DNA of 64,000 nt, taken from Pollenia angustigena (taxonomy: Eukaryota > Arthropoda > Insecta > Diptera > Polleniidae). A model generated the notes under the pieces. The model was given only the letters and a program-made list of their open reading frames with translations, was not told where the DNA came from and made no database searches. Positions 54,118-64,000 of this stretch are shown in pieces. Every line of letters starts with the position of its first letter. Positions within the stretch are counted from its first letter, which is position 1. Position numbers and translations under genes: made by a program. The stretch spans positions 247,841,127 through 247,905,126 of the forward strand of contig OV884056.1 of NCBI GenBank assembly GCA_930367215.1. The letters run 5' to 3'.

Positions 54118-54780
54118 ATATAGAAAACCACTTCTGCAAACGTTCTACGTAGTAGAAAAGGCGACTTCCTCTCAATTCAAGATTATTTTCAAATATTCGT
54201 CAACTGATGGTTGTCACGTCAAAAAGTAATCCACAGAATTTTGGAACAGTGGGAACCCACACCATTTTTATTTACTCCGAATTATTTTGAAGGAGATTTT
54301 AGCGCTTTTTTAGCGCTCAATTTAATTTTATTGTATTCAAACTTTCTACTCCTTTCCTGTTTCTGCAGTAAATATTGAAAATTGTAAACACAATAAATTT
54401 GGAAATGCAATCCAAAGATGCTCGTATGCACATATTTTTAGAACGCTTAAAAATTTTATTTTCGTTTAAAATTCGAGATTGTATTTTGAGAAATATTCGT
54501 CAATATTCCACAAAAAAGACGATACATGTTAAAAAATGTATGAAAACACTCTCTGGCGGCAATCAAAAATAAAAATAAATGGATTTCTCGACCCGCATGA
54601 TACAGGTCTGGCTAGACCAAGTACAATTTGTTTGCCTCTATTCTTGAATATTTTGGAAAACTAACTATTTTGGAAAATCTGGTGCTCGAAATTCATTTTT
54701 GACCTATGGTTTCTTTGGCAAAGTTTCTTGGAATGACTTATAGAACAAGAATATAAAAAAATGATTCAGTACTATTGGGG
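54118..54780. other. No gene recognised inside the hAT element
   Basis: Remaining interior of the 52343-54843 element. A 65-codon plus ORF (54375-54572) and a 61-codon minus ORF (54704-54889) show no hAT motif. Confidence 0.4.
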
Positions 54781-55701
54781 CCGAAAAAGTACTATTTAAA
54801 AAGTGCGTTGGTACGATATTGGTTTTCTCATTTTTCATCCCTGCTACCAACATTTCAAGTCGACCGCAACGTTTACATATCCGCAACATTTACGTAAGAG
54901 TAACGAGGCCTTTAACATAAATACGTTTTCCCATGTCTTTAACATAAGCTGAGCAATAAGAAATATTGCTCTATTATTCTGCCGACGTTATTGCCAACAT
55001 GCTGTGATATTTATCTTTAGTGTAGACCTAGGATTACCTGTAGAAATATTATTTGTTAATATATTTTTGTTTTATGAAAAGTGTAATTAATTTTAAAAGA
55101 TTTTGTTATTCGTGCTTAATTCCCAGTTTTTATTATTGATAAAAACACTTGAAATTTATTGTTGATGGGATAAGCTATTCCTATGCGCATTTCACTGGTT
55201 GCTTAGGCCAGATCATCAGGAAACTTCATCCATAAAGATTTTAGAAAAACTAAAGATATTAAACCAAATAAAACTGTTAAACATATAAGACTTATAGCAA
55301 CAGTTCTACTTGTAATAATATCAAAGTTTAAACAAAACCCATCACAAATAAACAGTGGGTTTATCTCATCTTACATTCCCCACTACAAAACTGGGAATTA
55401 AGCACGAATAACAAAATCTTTTGAAATTAAAATTTTGTATTCCCAAAAATTTAAATTACTTTTTGATAATCAGGGCTTGGATTTTCATGCAAATGCATAT
55501 TTGCAGCCAGTTATCTAAAATCGAATTCGACCAGTTATTTTTCCATATCAAAGGATTTGAAGCAAAATAGCATCGATTTGTTTTTGCATATTTGTGCATA
55601 TTTTGTTATAAATGCATATTTTTGCATATTTTCCTTTTAAGTGCATATATTTTGCCTTTTTATTTTATTTTTGTGATGTATTTTTAATATTTTTAAAAGA
55701 A

Positions 55702-56310
55702 TAATTTCAAAAGATTTTGTTATTCGTGCTTAATTCCCAGTTTTTATTCTTGATAAAAACACTTGAAATTTATTGTTGATGGGATAAGCTATTCCATGCA
55801 TTTCACTGGTTGCTTAGGCCAGATCATCAGGAAACTTCATCCATAAAGATTTTAGAAAAACTAAAGATATTAAACCAAATAAAACTGTTAAACGTATAAG
55901 ACTTATAGCAACAGTTTTACTTGTAACAATATCAAAGCTTTAACAAAACACATCAACAATAAAAAAGTGGGTTTATCTCATCTTACATTCATGAGATAAA
56001 CCCACTTTTTTATTGTTGATGTGTTTTGTTAAAGCTTTGATATTGTTACAAGTAAAACTGTTGCTATAAGTCTTATACGTTTAACAGTTTTATTTGGTTT
56101 AATATCTTTAGTTTTTCTAAAATCTTTATGGATGAAGTTTCCTGATGATCTGGCCTAAGCAACTAGTGAAATGCATGGAATAGCTTATCCCATCAACAAT
56201 AAATTTCAAGTGTTTTTATCAAGAATAAAAACTGGGAATTAAGCACGAATAACAAAATCTTTTGAAATTAAAATTTTGTATTCCCAAAAATTGAAATTAC
56301 TTTTTGATAA
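55702..56310. repeat. Near-perfect palindrome of family X inside the hAT element, 609 bp
   Basis: Arms 55702-55981 and 55990-56270 are inverted copies with only about one or two differences by eye and a spacer under 10 nt (CTTACATTC). The block is flanked by the 12-bp direct repeat TTTTTAAAAGAA (55690-55701 and 56311-56322), which looks like a target duplication. It is the same repeat family into which the host hAT element itself inserted. Confidence 0.8.
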
Positions 56311-56543
56311 TTTTTAAAAGAAATTAAAATTAAATAATTAATATTTGATACTTTACATAAATAAAATCATTATTAGGCAATCCTGATTATGTTACAATAC
56401 TATTTCTATAACACCCAGTCTACAACAAACAAACAATAATATGATGTTAGTGTTAGGAATAGACTCATCATGTTAAAGGTTTCCTATGTTTTAACACGGT
56501 TGTTAATGGATATGATATAACAACGCTTTTATAACAGCAAATC

Positions 56544-57640
56544 ATGACAGACATTTTTAAAACTGATGGAAATATTCTTTTTGTAAAATTTGCAATAAAT
56601 GTGTACATTACGAAAGAAAATTTTTAGTTGAGCAGCATCTAAATTCCCAAAAACACAAAGACTTGTATGATCGGTTTGCAGAAATTGTTGACAAAAGTCG
56701 ATAGCAATAACAACTTTGCTTTGGCCTTATGTGAAGCATTTATTTCAGCCGACATCCCGTTACATAAATTAAACAATGTTGACTTGAGAAATTTTTTTAA
56801 AACCTATACAAATGTGGCAATTCCAACTGATTCAAGTCTCAGAAAATTTTATGTAGACAAAATATACGACCGTGAATTGTGTAAGATTACAAATTTTTTA
56901 CAAAACAAGTTTCTTTGGGCATCTATGGATGAAACCACAGATATCGAAGGACGTTATGTGCCAAATGTAATCGTTGGTGTTCTAGACAAAGACGAAGATA
57001 TTAGCAAAAAAAAAAAATTGTACTTAACGTTCTCGAATTGGAAAAGGTAAACAATGCAACAATTGCTCGAGCTTTTAACGATTCTATAAGTATGTTTGTT
57101 TGTTGTTTTTGACGTATGCCGCCCCTTATATGGTAAAAGCCGCAAATTTTTTGAGAGTGTTTTATCCCCAAATTATCCACGTAACATGTTTAGCACATGG
57201 TTTACATTGTATAGCTGAAGGTCCCAATTTGAAGATGTAGATTTGGTAATCTCGAACGGTAAAAAATTATTTTTAAAGGCTCCATCTCGTATTGCAATAT
57301 TTAAGGAAAAGTTGCCAGGGATACCTCTTCCACCCCAACCAATATTCACTAGATGGGGAACCTCACAAAATTTAACATAAGTTAGAAACTGTATTGCAAA
57401 CAAATATAGGATTTCATGAAATAAAGAAAATTGTGAGCTTATTTGATATTAATAACACAAATCCAATTGAAAATAAATATTCTCCAATGAAGTTGAGCGT
57501 ACATTTTCGATGTACAAAAACTTTTTGCGTCCGAAAAGACAGAGTTATGTTTTTGGAACTTTGAAGAAACTTTTATTTGTTTATACAAATAGAAATTTAA
57601 ATTAGATCTAATTAAGTACCTATTTAAAAATAACAAGCAA
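56544..57640 (+). pseudogene. hAT transposase, BED finger type, broken
   Basis: Near 56565-56655, off frame, there is a BED-like zinc motif ('CKICNKCVHYERKFLVEQHL' then 'NSQKH'). The main open segment 56667-57050 has 'CEAFISADIPLHKLNNVDLR', 'DSSLRKFYVDKIYDRELCKI' and 'WASMDETTDIEGRYVPNVIV', matching the start of a hAT RNase H-fold domain with an Asp in 'MDETTD'. Later frames give 'LVISNGKKLFLKAPSRIAIF' with 'PIFTRWGTSQN' and the C-terminal dimerisation block ('VERTFSMYKNFLRPKRQSY'). Frameshifts near 57010 (A run) and 57220, plus stops, disable it. Parts resemble the transposase lineage related to CGG-repeat-binding proteins; this is from memory. Confidence 0.75.
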
Positions 57641-57787
57641 TTGAAGTTTGTTTTTGCTTTATTTTATCCTTTAATTTTGTATATATATTCTTATATACAA
57701 ACTTAGCATGTTGTTATTTTTGTAGTTTTTGTTATTAATAAATATAATTTTACTACTCTTGATATTTTTTTCATATTTTTTTTAATG

Positions 57788-58026
57788 CATAATTATATAT
57801 TTTTAGTGCATATTTTTCATATTTTAAATTTAAACTTAAATTTTTCATTTAATAGCGCATGTTATAAGCGCATATTTTTGATTTTTAAGTGCATGAAAAT
57901 CCAAGCCCTGATAATTATATATTTTTAGTGCATATTTTTCATATTTTAAATGCATATTTTTCATTTAATAGCGCATGTTATAAGCGCATATTTTTGATTT
58001 TTAAGTGCATGAAAATCCAAGCCCTG
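57788..58026 (+). repeat. Tandem duplication of the hAT right end, period about 116 bp
   Basis: 'ATAATTATATATTTTTAGTG' to 'GCATGAAAATCCAAGCCCTG' occurs twice, ending at 57910 and 58026. Only the outer copy is next to the target duplication, so that one was the end used at insertion. Confidence 0.8.
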
Positions 58027-58412
58027 TTGATAATAAACAGGCAAGTGCCCGGCCTTAAAAAAACACTTAATTGACAACATCTTTTGTAAGTTGTTGTTGT
58101 TCTTATTTTGTTTTTATTTACCTACTTACAACTACAATTAATGTTGAGAGAATTTCAACTAATTGTAGTGGGGAATGTAAGATGAGATAAACCCACTGTT
58201 TATTGTTGATGTGTTTTGTTTAAACTTTGATATTATTACAAGTAGAACTGTTGCTATAAGTCTTATACGTTTAACAGTTTTATTTGGTTTAATATCTTTA
58301 GTTTTTCTAAAATCTTTATGAATGAAGTTTCCTGATGATCTGGCCTAATCAACCAGTGAAGTGCGCATAGGAATAGCTTATCCCATCAACAATAAATTTC
58401 AAGTGTTTTTAT

Positions 58413-58526
58413 GAAATACACAAAAAAAAAAAGAAACAGCTTTTAACATAATTTTTATTTTACCAAGTACTAGTCAATTGATACAAAACTCATCTATGGT
58501 AACACTGTTTCTTCATTTGTCATTTT
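58413..58526. other. Short spacer
   Basis: AT-rich DNA with an A10 run between the family X arm and the next foldback element. Confidence 0.3.
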
Positions 58527-59086
58527 ACTTGCTGCAAGTGTCAAAAATTAACTTGCAAGCTAAAGGGCATAATAAACCTCACAAATGGCTTGGCAAACAT
58601 GTCAAAATTTTACGTTTGTACAAACATTTTGTGTTGTTAATTGGGGTGTTTGCTGTTTGGACAAACATTTGAAGCAATGTTTGCAGAAATATAAAAAATT
58701 TTTAATATTTGGCAGACATGTTGTATATTTGTCAAACTTTTTGTGGCGTCTAATGCTAAATGTATTCAATTCAATTAATTTTTAATACAAAATTAAAATT
58801 TTTTTAGTAGTATTGCTTGCCACAAAACAGCTCGTTGTTTAAAAACTGTTTACTTTAAATTATTTTATAATTTCTTCTCCGTTTTAAGCTAAAAGCAACA
58901 AAATTGCCGCAGCACTATTGGCATCTGCATTCATTGAAAACAAAACAAAAATGAAAATTAATGTTTGAACGGAAAATATTTGTGTTGTTTATTGGCACAC
59001 CCCAAACGGAAATAATGTGTGTGTTTGCCAAGCATTTTGTGTGGTTTATTTTGCCCTTGATTCTCTTGCAAGTTGAGCTGCAAGTA
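58527..59086. mobile_element. TIR element with roughly 70-bp diverged ends, 560 bp
   Basis: Left 'ACTTGCTGCAAGTGTC', 'TTAACTTGCAAGCTAAAGGG' and 'ATGGCTTGGCAAACAT' are mirrored at the right by 'TGTTTGCCAAGCATTTTGTG', 'TTTGCCCTTGATTCTCTTGC' and 'GAGCTGCAAGT'. The interior is rich in AAACATTTTGT/TTTGCCAAG motifs in both orientations. The 60-70-codon ORFs within are not supported. Confidence 0.6.
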
Positions 59087-60096
59087 CGGAAAATGTGTAT
59101 TCACATATTAAAAAAAAAAAAACATAACTTTTCGTAAATATTTCGTAAAAGTTAAATAAAGAAAAAATTATAAAGTTAATTAATTTATATCGTAGCCAAG
59201 AGGAGAGTCTATAGGTGCAACAATTTTAAAATAAAAGCTAGAAGTTTAGTTGATGCCGACATTTTAAAAATGAACTTGCACTGTCCTGTGAAGCCACACG
59301 AAAGATGTTGTGTTTTTTTTTTTGTATTTCTCCTGACTTTCGTCATAAATACGTATACACTTCTTGCAAGTAATTGCTTGCATGTGGAAAGAAACGTTAG
59401 GTTAGATGTTGACTGATCGCAAGCTGAATAATTTTTAGAACCAAATAGCGCTCGCCATTCACTGTAACAGCAGCTCCTGCTCATTTCTTCTTGTTCTATT
59501 CGGTACGCACATTTCATTGTCTTGTTGATGGTGGACCGATTCCAATTAAGATAACATAATTAAGGTTTCTTATATTTAAAATAAGAGATTTAGGTGGAAT
59601 TTAAACTAAATGCCAACATAAGAAGAAGGTTTATGAGCACAAAGACTATGTTCCGAAAAGAAGTTTGTATGGGGGATATATGAAATTATTTTCAATTGGT
59701 TTCGTTCCAAATTTCATCAAATTATCTCAAAAATTCTTATTGTGATGTACTATTTTTTAAAATTCGTTTCTATAGTTAAATTTAAAGCCACGGAATTAAA
59801 TACTTTTCAAATTCTTGTTAGAGTGTATCGAAGATACGACACTGCTGGACATGGTATTTTTTTTTGTTTTGATGTTTTTTTTTAATTCTTCCCATGACTG
59901 TTGTTTCCTATGGTTAACCATACTGCCCAGGTCTCATTTAACATTTAATTCTGCTTAGATTCCTCAAACGTGTGATATGCTTGAAATAGTTACTTTTTTC
60001 ATATTTACAAGGGTTTCTGGAGAAACAAATTGTTTGTGAAATTAAAAAAAGAAGATAAATTATGCTTTTAGACGAAAACATTTTGTTTTCTTTGGG
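59087..60096. other. No gene recognised
   Basis: AT-rich spacer. The 102-codon minus ORF (59209-59517) contains no motif I recognise and no repeat partner in the window. Confidence 0.4.
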
Positions 60097-60780
60097 TGTG
60101 TGTGAAACGGTAGCAAAGTTCTATGGTGAAATGAAATTTGTTTGTGGTAGAAAATTTTCAAATTTGTGCTGTGTGAAATTGTAACATTTTTGACAACGTA
60201 AAATTTTGACATAAAGAAAAAAACAATTACTAATAGTTTTGTGAAAATGAATAAATTAAACGAACGTTTACCAATAATCATTGCAATTCTGTTGGAAATG
60301 AGATCGTCGCAACTATTTGATGAATTCGTTCTGATTTATTAACAACTTTTACAAAAAGTGTGGGCAAAAAAGCTTATACATATTTAAATACTTACATCTT
60401 GAATAATTCTTTTAAATTTTTTTTGCCGCTGATGAAAAAAATAATTTTGTGGTTGTCAAAAATTTATACTAGCCCCAAGGGCAAGGCGAATTTATTACAG
60501 GTGGTCTTAAAAGCCCTGCTGATATTAGCTAAAATCACTGTTGGATGTCAAAATTTTGTTTATTCTCTTTATTTCTGTTTTGTTTTATTTCTGTTTTTGA
60601 CATTGTACAATGATTTTACAAAAACAAATTGCTTGTGGTTTTTGTACGAGTTGTACTTGTTGTAGTACCGAGATTACCTGGGATGAATTCTTGCCTTGCC
60701 CAAGGGCTAGTGAAATTTTATGCACCTCAATAGTGTCAACATTTTACTTCCATGAGTACTTTGCTACCGTTTCACACACA
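60097..60780. mobile_element. TIR element, 684 bp, with a nested inverted pair
   Basis: TGTGTGTGAAACGGTAGCAA is perfectly mirrored at the right end (TTGCTACCGTTTCACACACA); the inverted match covers 23 bp. Inside, about 60462-60510 ('CTAGCCCCAAGGGCAAGGCG') and about 60668-60720 ('GCCTTGCCCAAGGGCTAGTG') form a second inverted pair. The 101-codon plus ORF 60360-60665 is hydrophobic at its end and spans the inner repeat; it is not supported. Confidence 0.6.
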
Positions 60781-61004
60781 AAAAATAAGCAAAAAAAAAA
60801 AAAAAAAAACTCTACGAAAAGGAAGCGCTGAAGTCTTAAATATGTATATATTTTTTGGAATTGTACAGAGCGAAATAAACTACACAAACATACCATTTTC
60901 TTTGGCGAATAAATGGCATAAGCAAAATTATTAATTCACAATTTTTTTTATGTTTGTACAAACAACTAAACAACTAAATTAACATAGCAAATGGAAAGAA
61001 CTTG

Positions 61005-61134
61005 TGTGGGGTTTCCACAATACAGGCGATTGATTATGCAGTCAAATTTAAATGAAAGCATCTCAGATTTTTTTTAGTGCTTTGCATAAAAATTTTACTA
61101 CACAATCAATCGACTGTAGTGTGGAAACCGCACA
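61005..61134. mobile_element. Small foldback MITE, 130 bp
   Basis: TGTGGGGTTTCCACAATACA then GGCGATTGATT (left) is mirrored by AATCAATCGACTGTAGTGTG then GAAACCGCACA (right). The arms make up half of the element. No clear target duplication. Confidence 0.65.
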
Positions 61135-61143
61135 TCACTCTTA

Positions 61144-61727
61144 TGGTGTTTTCTTTTCTGACAATAATGTTCCATATATGCTACCATTCGTGCGGGTTTT
61201 TGTTCCATTCTAAAAATATATGCAAAAATGTGAGAAGTTGTCGTTTTCCTTTCTAAACATGTTGCAACAATAAATGGTAAATTTGTTCCATTTCTTACCC
61301 GCAGTTATAACTGAGTGTGTGAGAATACCCTTTTTAGCATCTGCAAATTGCGGACAATTTGCGTTATATTGTGATTTTTAGTTTTATTGTGATGGATATA
61401 AAAACTTTTTGTTTTTCGTTTGTTTTACTTTTATTATATTTTTTTTGTCGCAAAATTTTTAACAACAGCTGACATTAACGCTTATTGGAATTGTAAGAAA
61501 ATGTAATGTTGAAAATTGCTATAAGCGTGATGATTATCGCTTTTAGTAAAAACTTTGCATTCAATATCTAACACGCTAAATAAACATTAGTGTTGAGTGT
61601 TAAACGTAGCTATTATTTTGTTCCATTGTATTTCAGAAAAATATATCACTTTGTAAGGGTTCGTGTAACCTAATAAATATATTACACAACTATCATGCAT
61701 CATTATTTTTTAGAAAAGAAAACACCA
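61144..61727. mobile_element. MITE with TTA flanks (PIF/Harbinger-like), 584 bp
   Basis: TGGTGTTTTCTTTTCT (left) is mirrored by AGAAAAGAAAACACCA (right), with TTA on both outer sides (61141-61143 and 61728-61730). A 3-bp TTA/TAA duplication is the mark of PIF/Harbinger elements. No ORF. Confidence 0.6.
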
Positions 61728-61730
61728 TTA

Positions 61731-62653
61731 GAAATGAAGTCTGTTTGCACATTTTTATTTTCTATTATATTCAATTAAAACTTATTGCTATAGCAAAAAT
61801 TTCTCAAAATGTAAAGTAGCCAAAATCTTATAGGTTAAATAAATTTAGAAAACTTTCGCGTCAGTGGTCATTAAAACGGGGTCAATATAAATAAAATAAT
61901 ATTTGAATAGACGCCATTTGCATTTTATTTAGAAGATAAAAAAAAAATTATTTCGAAAATTTATAAATTTACAATACACTTTTTATATACTTATCTGTAC
62001 ACACTTTTGAAAAGCCACAATTGTATTGAATTTGTTAAATACACTGTGCTGCAAATTAAGCAACTAACTCAGTGACACTGTTTTTCAGAATTTTTTGTTT
62101 CAAACAAATTTTGATACCCTTAACTTCGTTCATCTGTCCGTCCGAATTAAGATGCGATGTTCTAGCGTTAAACGATTTATGATGACTTGCCAAACTACAC
62201 TGAACAGAAATGTGAACCACTGTTGGGATCTGACAGTTCTTAAATTGTACCGATTCAATGGCAAAATTATACCAAATTGATATCAATTGTTGGCTCTAAA
62301 TTTAAGTTCTTTCTACTTACTTACTTTTCTAATTACTTAAAACAATCCAAAATGGGATAACTAAATATGCGTGCCTGTGTGTGACTGTAAAAAATTGTTG
62401 TATAGAAACAACAGTACAAGAAGAAAAATTTACATTATTTTCATGTTTAAAGAGTAAAATAAGAAACTTTAATTCCCATATTCTATTTAGTTAAATACTG
62501 CACATTTTTATAGTAGAATAACTACAAAAACCATATTTGAAATGCTGCTGGTGTCTTGTAATCAGTGTTGCCATTATTATTTAAAGAATAATTTTTATTT
62601 TATTATAAAAATTTATAAAAGTAAAATAAACATTTTTAACAGTTAAAACGCCT
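61731..62653. other. No gene recognised
   Basis: AT-rich spacer. A 76-codon minus ORF (62056-62286) and its plus counterpart have no recognisable features. Confidence 0.4.
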
Positions 62654-64000
62654 TTAACCCTTTCCCTGTCCTGTGCACCACATATGATGCACAGCAAGTT
62701 GCTTTCATACGCTTGTGCATCGCATGTGATTCACAAATGGTATTATTTTTCAGGAATTTTACTTTAATGGACGTGAGAGAAATAATTAATTTAAGAAGCT
62801 AAACGTGTGAAGATGGCATTATTCTATATTGTGTCAAGTCCCCACATGCCTGACTTTTCTACTTTAGAAGTTATATGCAAAAAAGAGGACGCTTTTTAAA
62901 TAACGAAAAAAATAGTAAATTCACTTTTATTTATTAAAAACTACCAAAAAAATTAACAAAAATCCGATTCTTTAATTCTTACATATATAAATATAATTGT
63001 TATCACCAAAAATGTTATTTCAGCCTTTATGATTATTATTGAAACAGGTTAAACATAATGCCTTTTGACATTCAGCGCACTCAGTTGAAACTTGTTTGGT
63101 TATTGTAATTGCAGATTTTCTATCTTCAGTATCAGATATTTTCCGATAGCATTCTGAACACCTTTTGCGAACGATTTTTCCGTCAGCTCTCCGAGGAATA
63201 GTTGTCAGTACGTGTACAGCCCTTGGCACAGTTTGTCTAGTCTCTTCAGTAGGTATTGTGATATCAATCAATGCCATTGCAATGGATTTTGAAACCTCTT
63301 GTATATTTAATTTCTTTCTAGCATAAAACTTGTTGTATAAGACCCAGGTGTTTAAAATCGATACGCTTACACATTCGAAAAATACCTTACGATACCACTT
63401 AACGCTTTTACGGGCAGGACCGTAATATGATATCATCTGATCGGAAAGATCCACACCACCTTTTACACGATTGTAATCTAATATTACAGAAGGCTTCAAC
63501 AACTTCTCTCCTTGTGGATTTTTTTTCCAGTGTCTTTCATATCGGGACCATGAAAAGTTAAAATCATATGTATTTCCCTCTTGTCCTGAAACTTTATCAC
63601 TCGAATACCAGAAATACTTTTTTTCCCAAAGAGTTCGCCTTTCTTCAATTTAACAGTTTTCAAATTTGGTAGTCCTTCTCTATTTGATCGCAATTCTTCG
63701 TCTTCATAGTTTTCTTCTATTTCGTCGGGTGTTGAAAATGATGAAAAACTTAAATAAGAAGGAACATAGCCATCACCGCTATCTTGAAAGGGGTCCTCTT
63801 CATCACTATCGGTATCTTCGCTTCTCATTCTTTTTTGACCATAAAAACTTTTTTGGTCCATAATTTAGCTGTAAAATTATTAAAGTAATGTAGAAACCGT
63901 TTCCCTTTAAATGCACAGAACGTCTGGTTAAAAACTATGATAAAAAAATGTCTGTGCATCACATATGATTCACACTTTTTTTTAAAGAAAAACGGTTTCT
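62654..64000 (-). mobile_element. piggyBac element, internally deleted, running off the window
   Basis: TTAACCCTTTCCCTGTCCTG at 62654 gives the TTAA target and a CCC-type end. Near-end palindromic repeats CACATATGATGCACAG and GCATCGCATGTGATTCACA (62675-62740) recur at the other side as 'GTGCATCACATATGATTCAC' (63955-63976). The right TTAA terminus is beyond base 64000. The minus strand encodes the two outer parts of a piggyBac transposase. Confidence 0.8.
63020..63861 (-). pseudogene. piggyBac transposase with central deletion and frameshift
   Basis: The first frame starts at an ATG at 63861. It has an acidic N-terminus ('RSEDTDSDEEDPFQDS') and then passes directly to 'LKTVKLKKGELFGKKSISGI' and 'DKREIHMILTFHGPDMKDTG', so the central part, including the first two catalytic Asp, is missing. 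In a T8/A8 run near 63519-63526 the frame shifts, and the second frame (63502-63020) reads 'KPSVILDYNRVKGGVDLSDQ', with the third catalytic Asp, then 'SVKWYRKVFFECVSVSILNT'. It ends with a Cys-rich domain ('RKRCSECYRKISD' and 'CAECQKALCLTCFNNNH'), the C-terminal zinc domain that binds piggyBac ends. Such a protein could still bind DNA if expressed, but not cut it. Confidence 0.8.

Larger units (their letters stand above)
52343..54843. mobile_element. hAT element with perfect 8-bp target duplication, 2.5 kb
   Basis: The left end CAGGGTTGATAAA and the complemented right end CAGGGATGAAAAA match at 11 of 13. The flanks CTACCAAC (52335-52342 and 54844-54851) are identical. Both subterminal regions carry 'TTTTTCGG' and 'GGTACAATTG/GGTACGATAT'-like sequence. 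No transposase was recognised; the interior is largely filled by other repeats. The longest ORF (52452-52841, minus, 129 codons) overlaps a nested MITE and is not supported as a gene. Confidence 0.85.
40042..54913. mobile_element. Possible outer TIR pair enclosing a 15-kb nest
   Basis: AAGGCCTCGTTACTTTTACG (40042 on) and the complement of the right end (AAGGCCTCGTTACTCTTACG, ending at 54913) are inverted; 'ACGTTGC'/'GCAACGTTTAC' motifs follow on both inner sides. Everything between (hAT MITE, TA element with LTR retrotransposon, second hAT) could be later insertions into this older element. No target duplication could be shown. Confidence 0.4.
55471..58026 (+). mobile_element. hAT element with perfect 8-bp target duplication, 2.56 kb
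   Basis: The left end CAGGGCTTGGATTTTCATGC is perfectly mirrored at the right end (GCATGAAAATCCAAGCCCTG, to 58026). The duplication TTGATAAT is identical on both sides (55463-55470, 58027-58034). Subterminal TGCATATTT repeats are dense on both sides. It encodes a decayed BED-type hAT transposase (56544-57640) and carries a palindromic insert (55702-56310). The right terminus is tandemly duplicated (57788-58026). Confidence 0.92.
55090..58412. repeat. Palindromic repeat (family X), opened by a hAT insertion
   Basis: The left arm (about 55090-55385) and right arm (about 58160-58412) are inverted copies, sharing 'TTGTTGATGGGATAAGCTAT', 'GGCCAGATCATCAGGAAACT' and 'GTTTATCTCATCTTACATTC'. The hAT element 55471-58026 sits between them with its duplication TTGATAAT. 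Related DNA forms the centre of the hAT MITE at 335-1171. No coding capacity was recognised. Confidence 0.7.

Noticed and set aside
59209..59517. 102-codon minus ORF
   Set aside because: No domain, signal or repeat evidence; length is within chance for the amount of DNA searched.
60360..60665. 101-codon plus ORF
   Set aside because: Lies in a TIR element and runs through an internal inverted repeat; the hydrophobic end is low-complexity.

Overview
This window is AT-rich insect nuclear DNA made almost entirely of transposable elements and their debris. The mix points to a higher fly (Brachycera, perhaps a calyptrate): Jockey-type LINE debris, a gypsy-type LTR retrotransposon primed by tRNA-Lys(CUU), Foldback-like elements with 9-bp target duplications, hAT, piggyBac and Tc1/mariner relics, many MITEs, and dispersed repeats of the 'CTTCACCGAAGGTAAAAGGG ... 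GTCCGTCTGTCC' type. This assignment is an inference. I found no host gene, rRNA or intact tRNA that I can defend. One two-exon fragment (41705-42026) is the only candidate spliced gene outside an obvious transposase.

Layout. 1-17800: nested MITEs (a hAT MITE at 335-1171, a foldback MITE at 1391-1630), a Tc1/mariner remnant (4790-5300), a minus-strand Jockey-like LINE relic (6095-8735), a TIR element with a MADF fragment (10858-11516), and a TIR element carrying a tRNA-like head (14440-15466). 17821-29772: two nested Foldback/Mutator-like elements of one family in opposite orientations, each with its own perfect 9-bp duplication. The inner one is split by a LINE with a PHD-like ORF1 and an EN-RT ORF2. 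That LINE is itself split by a 0.7-kb MITE and by a 3-kb element with about 457-bp terminal inverted repeats that encodes a zinc-cluster protein I cannot place in a named superfamily. 30600-34500: MITEs, a tRNA-like SINE head, a candidate solo LTR, and a transposase-like exon flanked by two near-identical intron-like repeats. 34644-38970: an old hAT-type element enclosing a piggyBac remnant. 40042-54913: a nest holding a hAT MITE with a perfect 8-bp duplication, a TA-flanked element with a young 9.8-kb gypsy-type retrotransposon inside it, and another hAT element. 55090-58412: a palindromic repeat invaded by a hAT element, which in turn carries a nearly perfect palindrome of the same repeat. 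58500-62650: small TIR elements. 62654 to the end: an internally deleted piggyBac that runs off the window.

The genes form no pathway or operon; each serves its own element. Insertion order can be read from the nesting. The LTR retrotransposon is the youngest large insertion (its 2.2-kb LTRs differ at only a few bases by eye), and nearly every transposase is frameshifted or internally deleted. All homologies were judged by eye from motifs and inverted or direct repeats; no alignment or database search was run.
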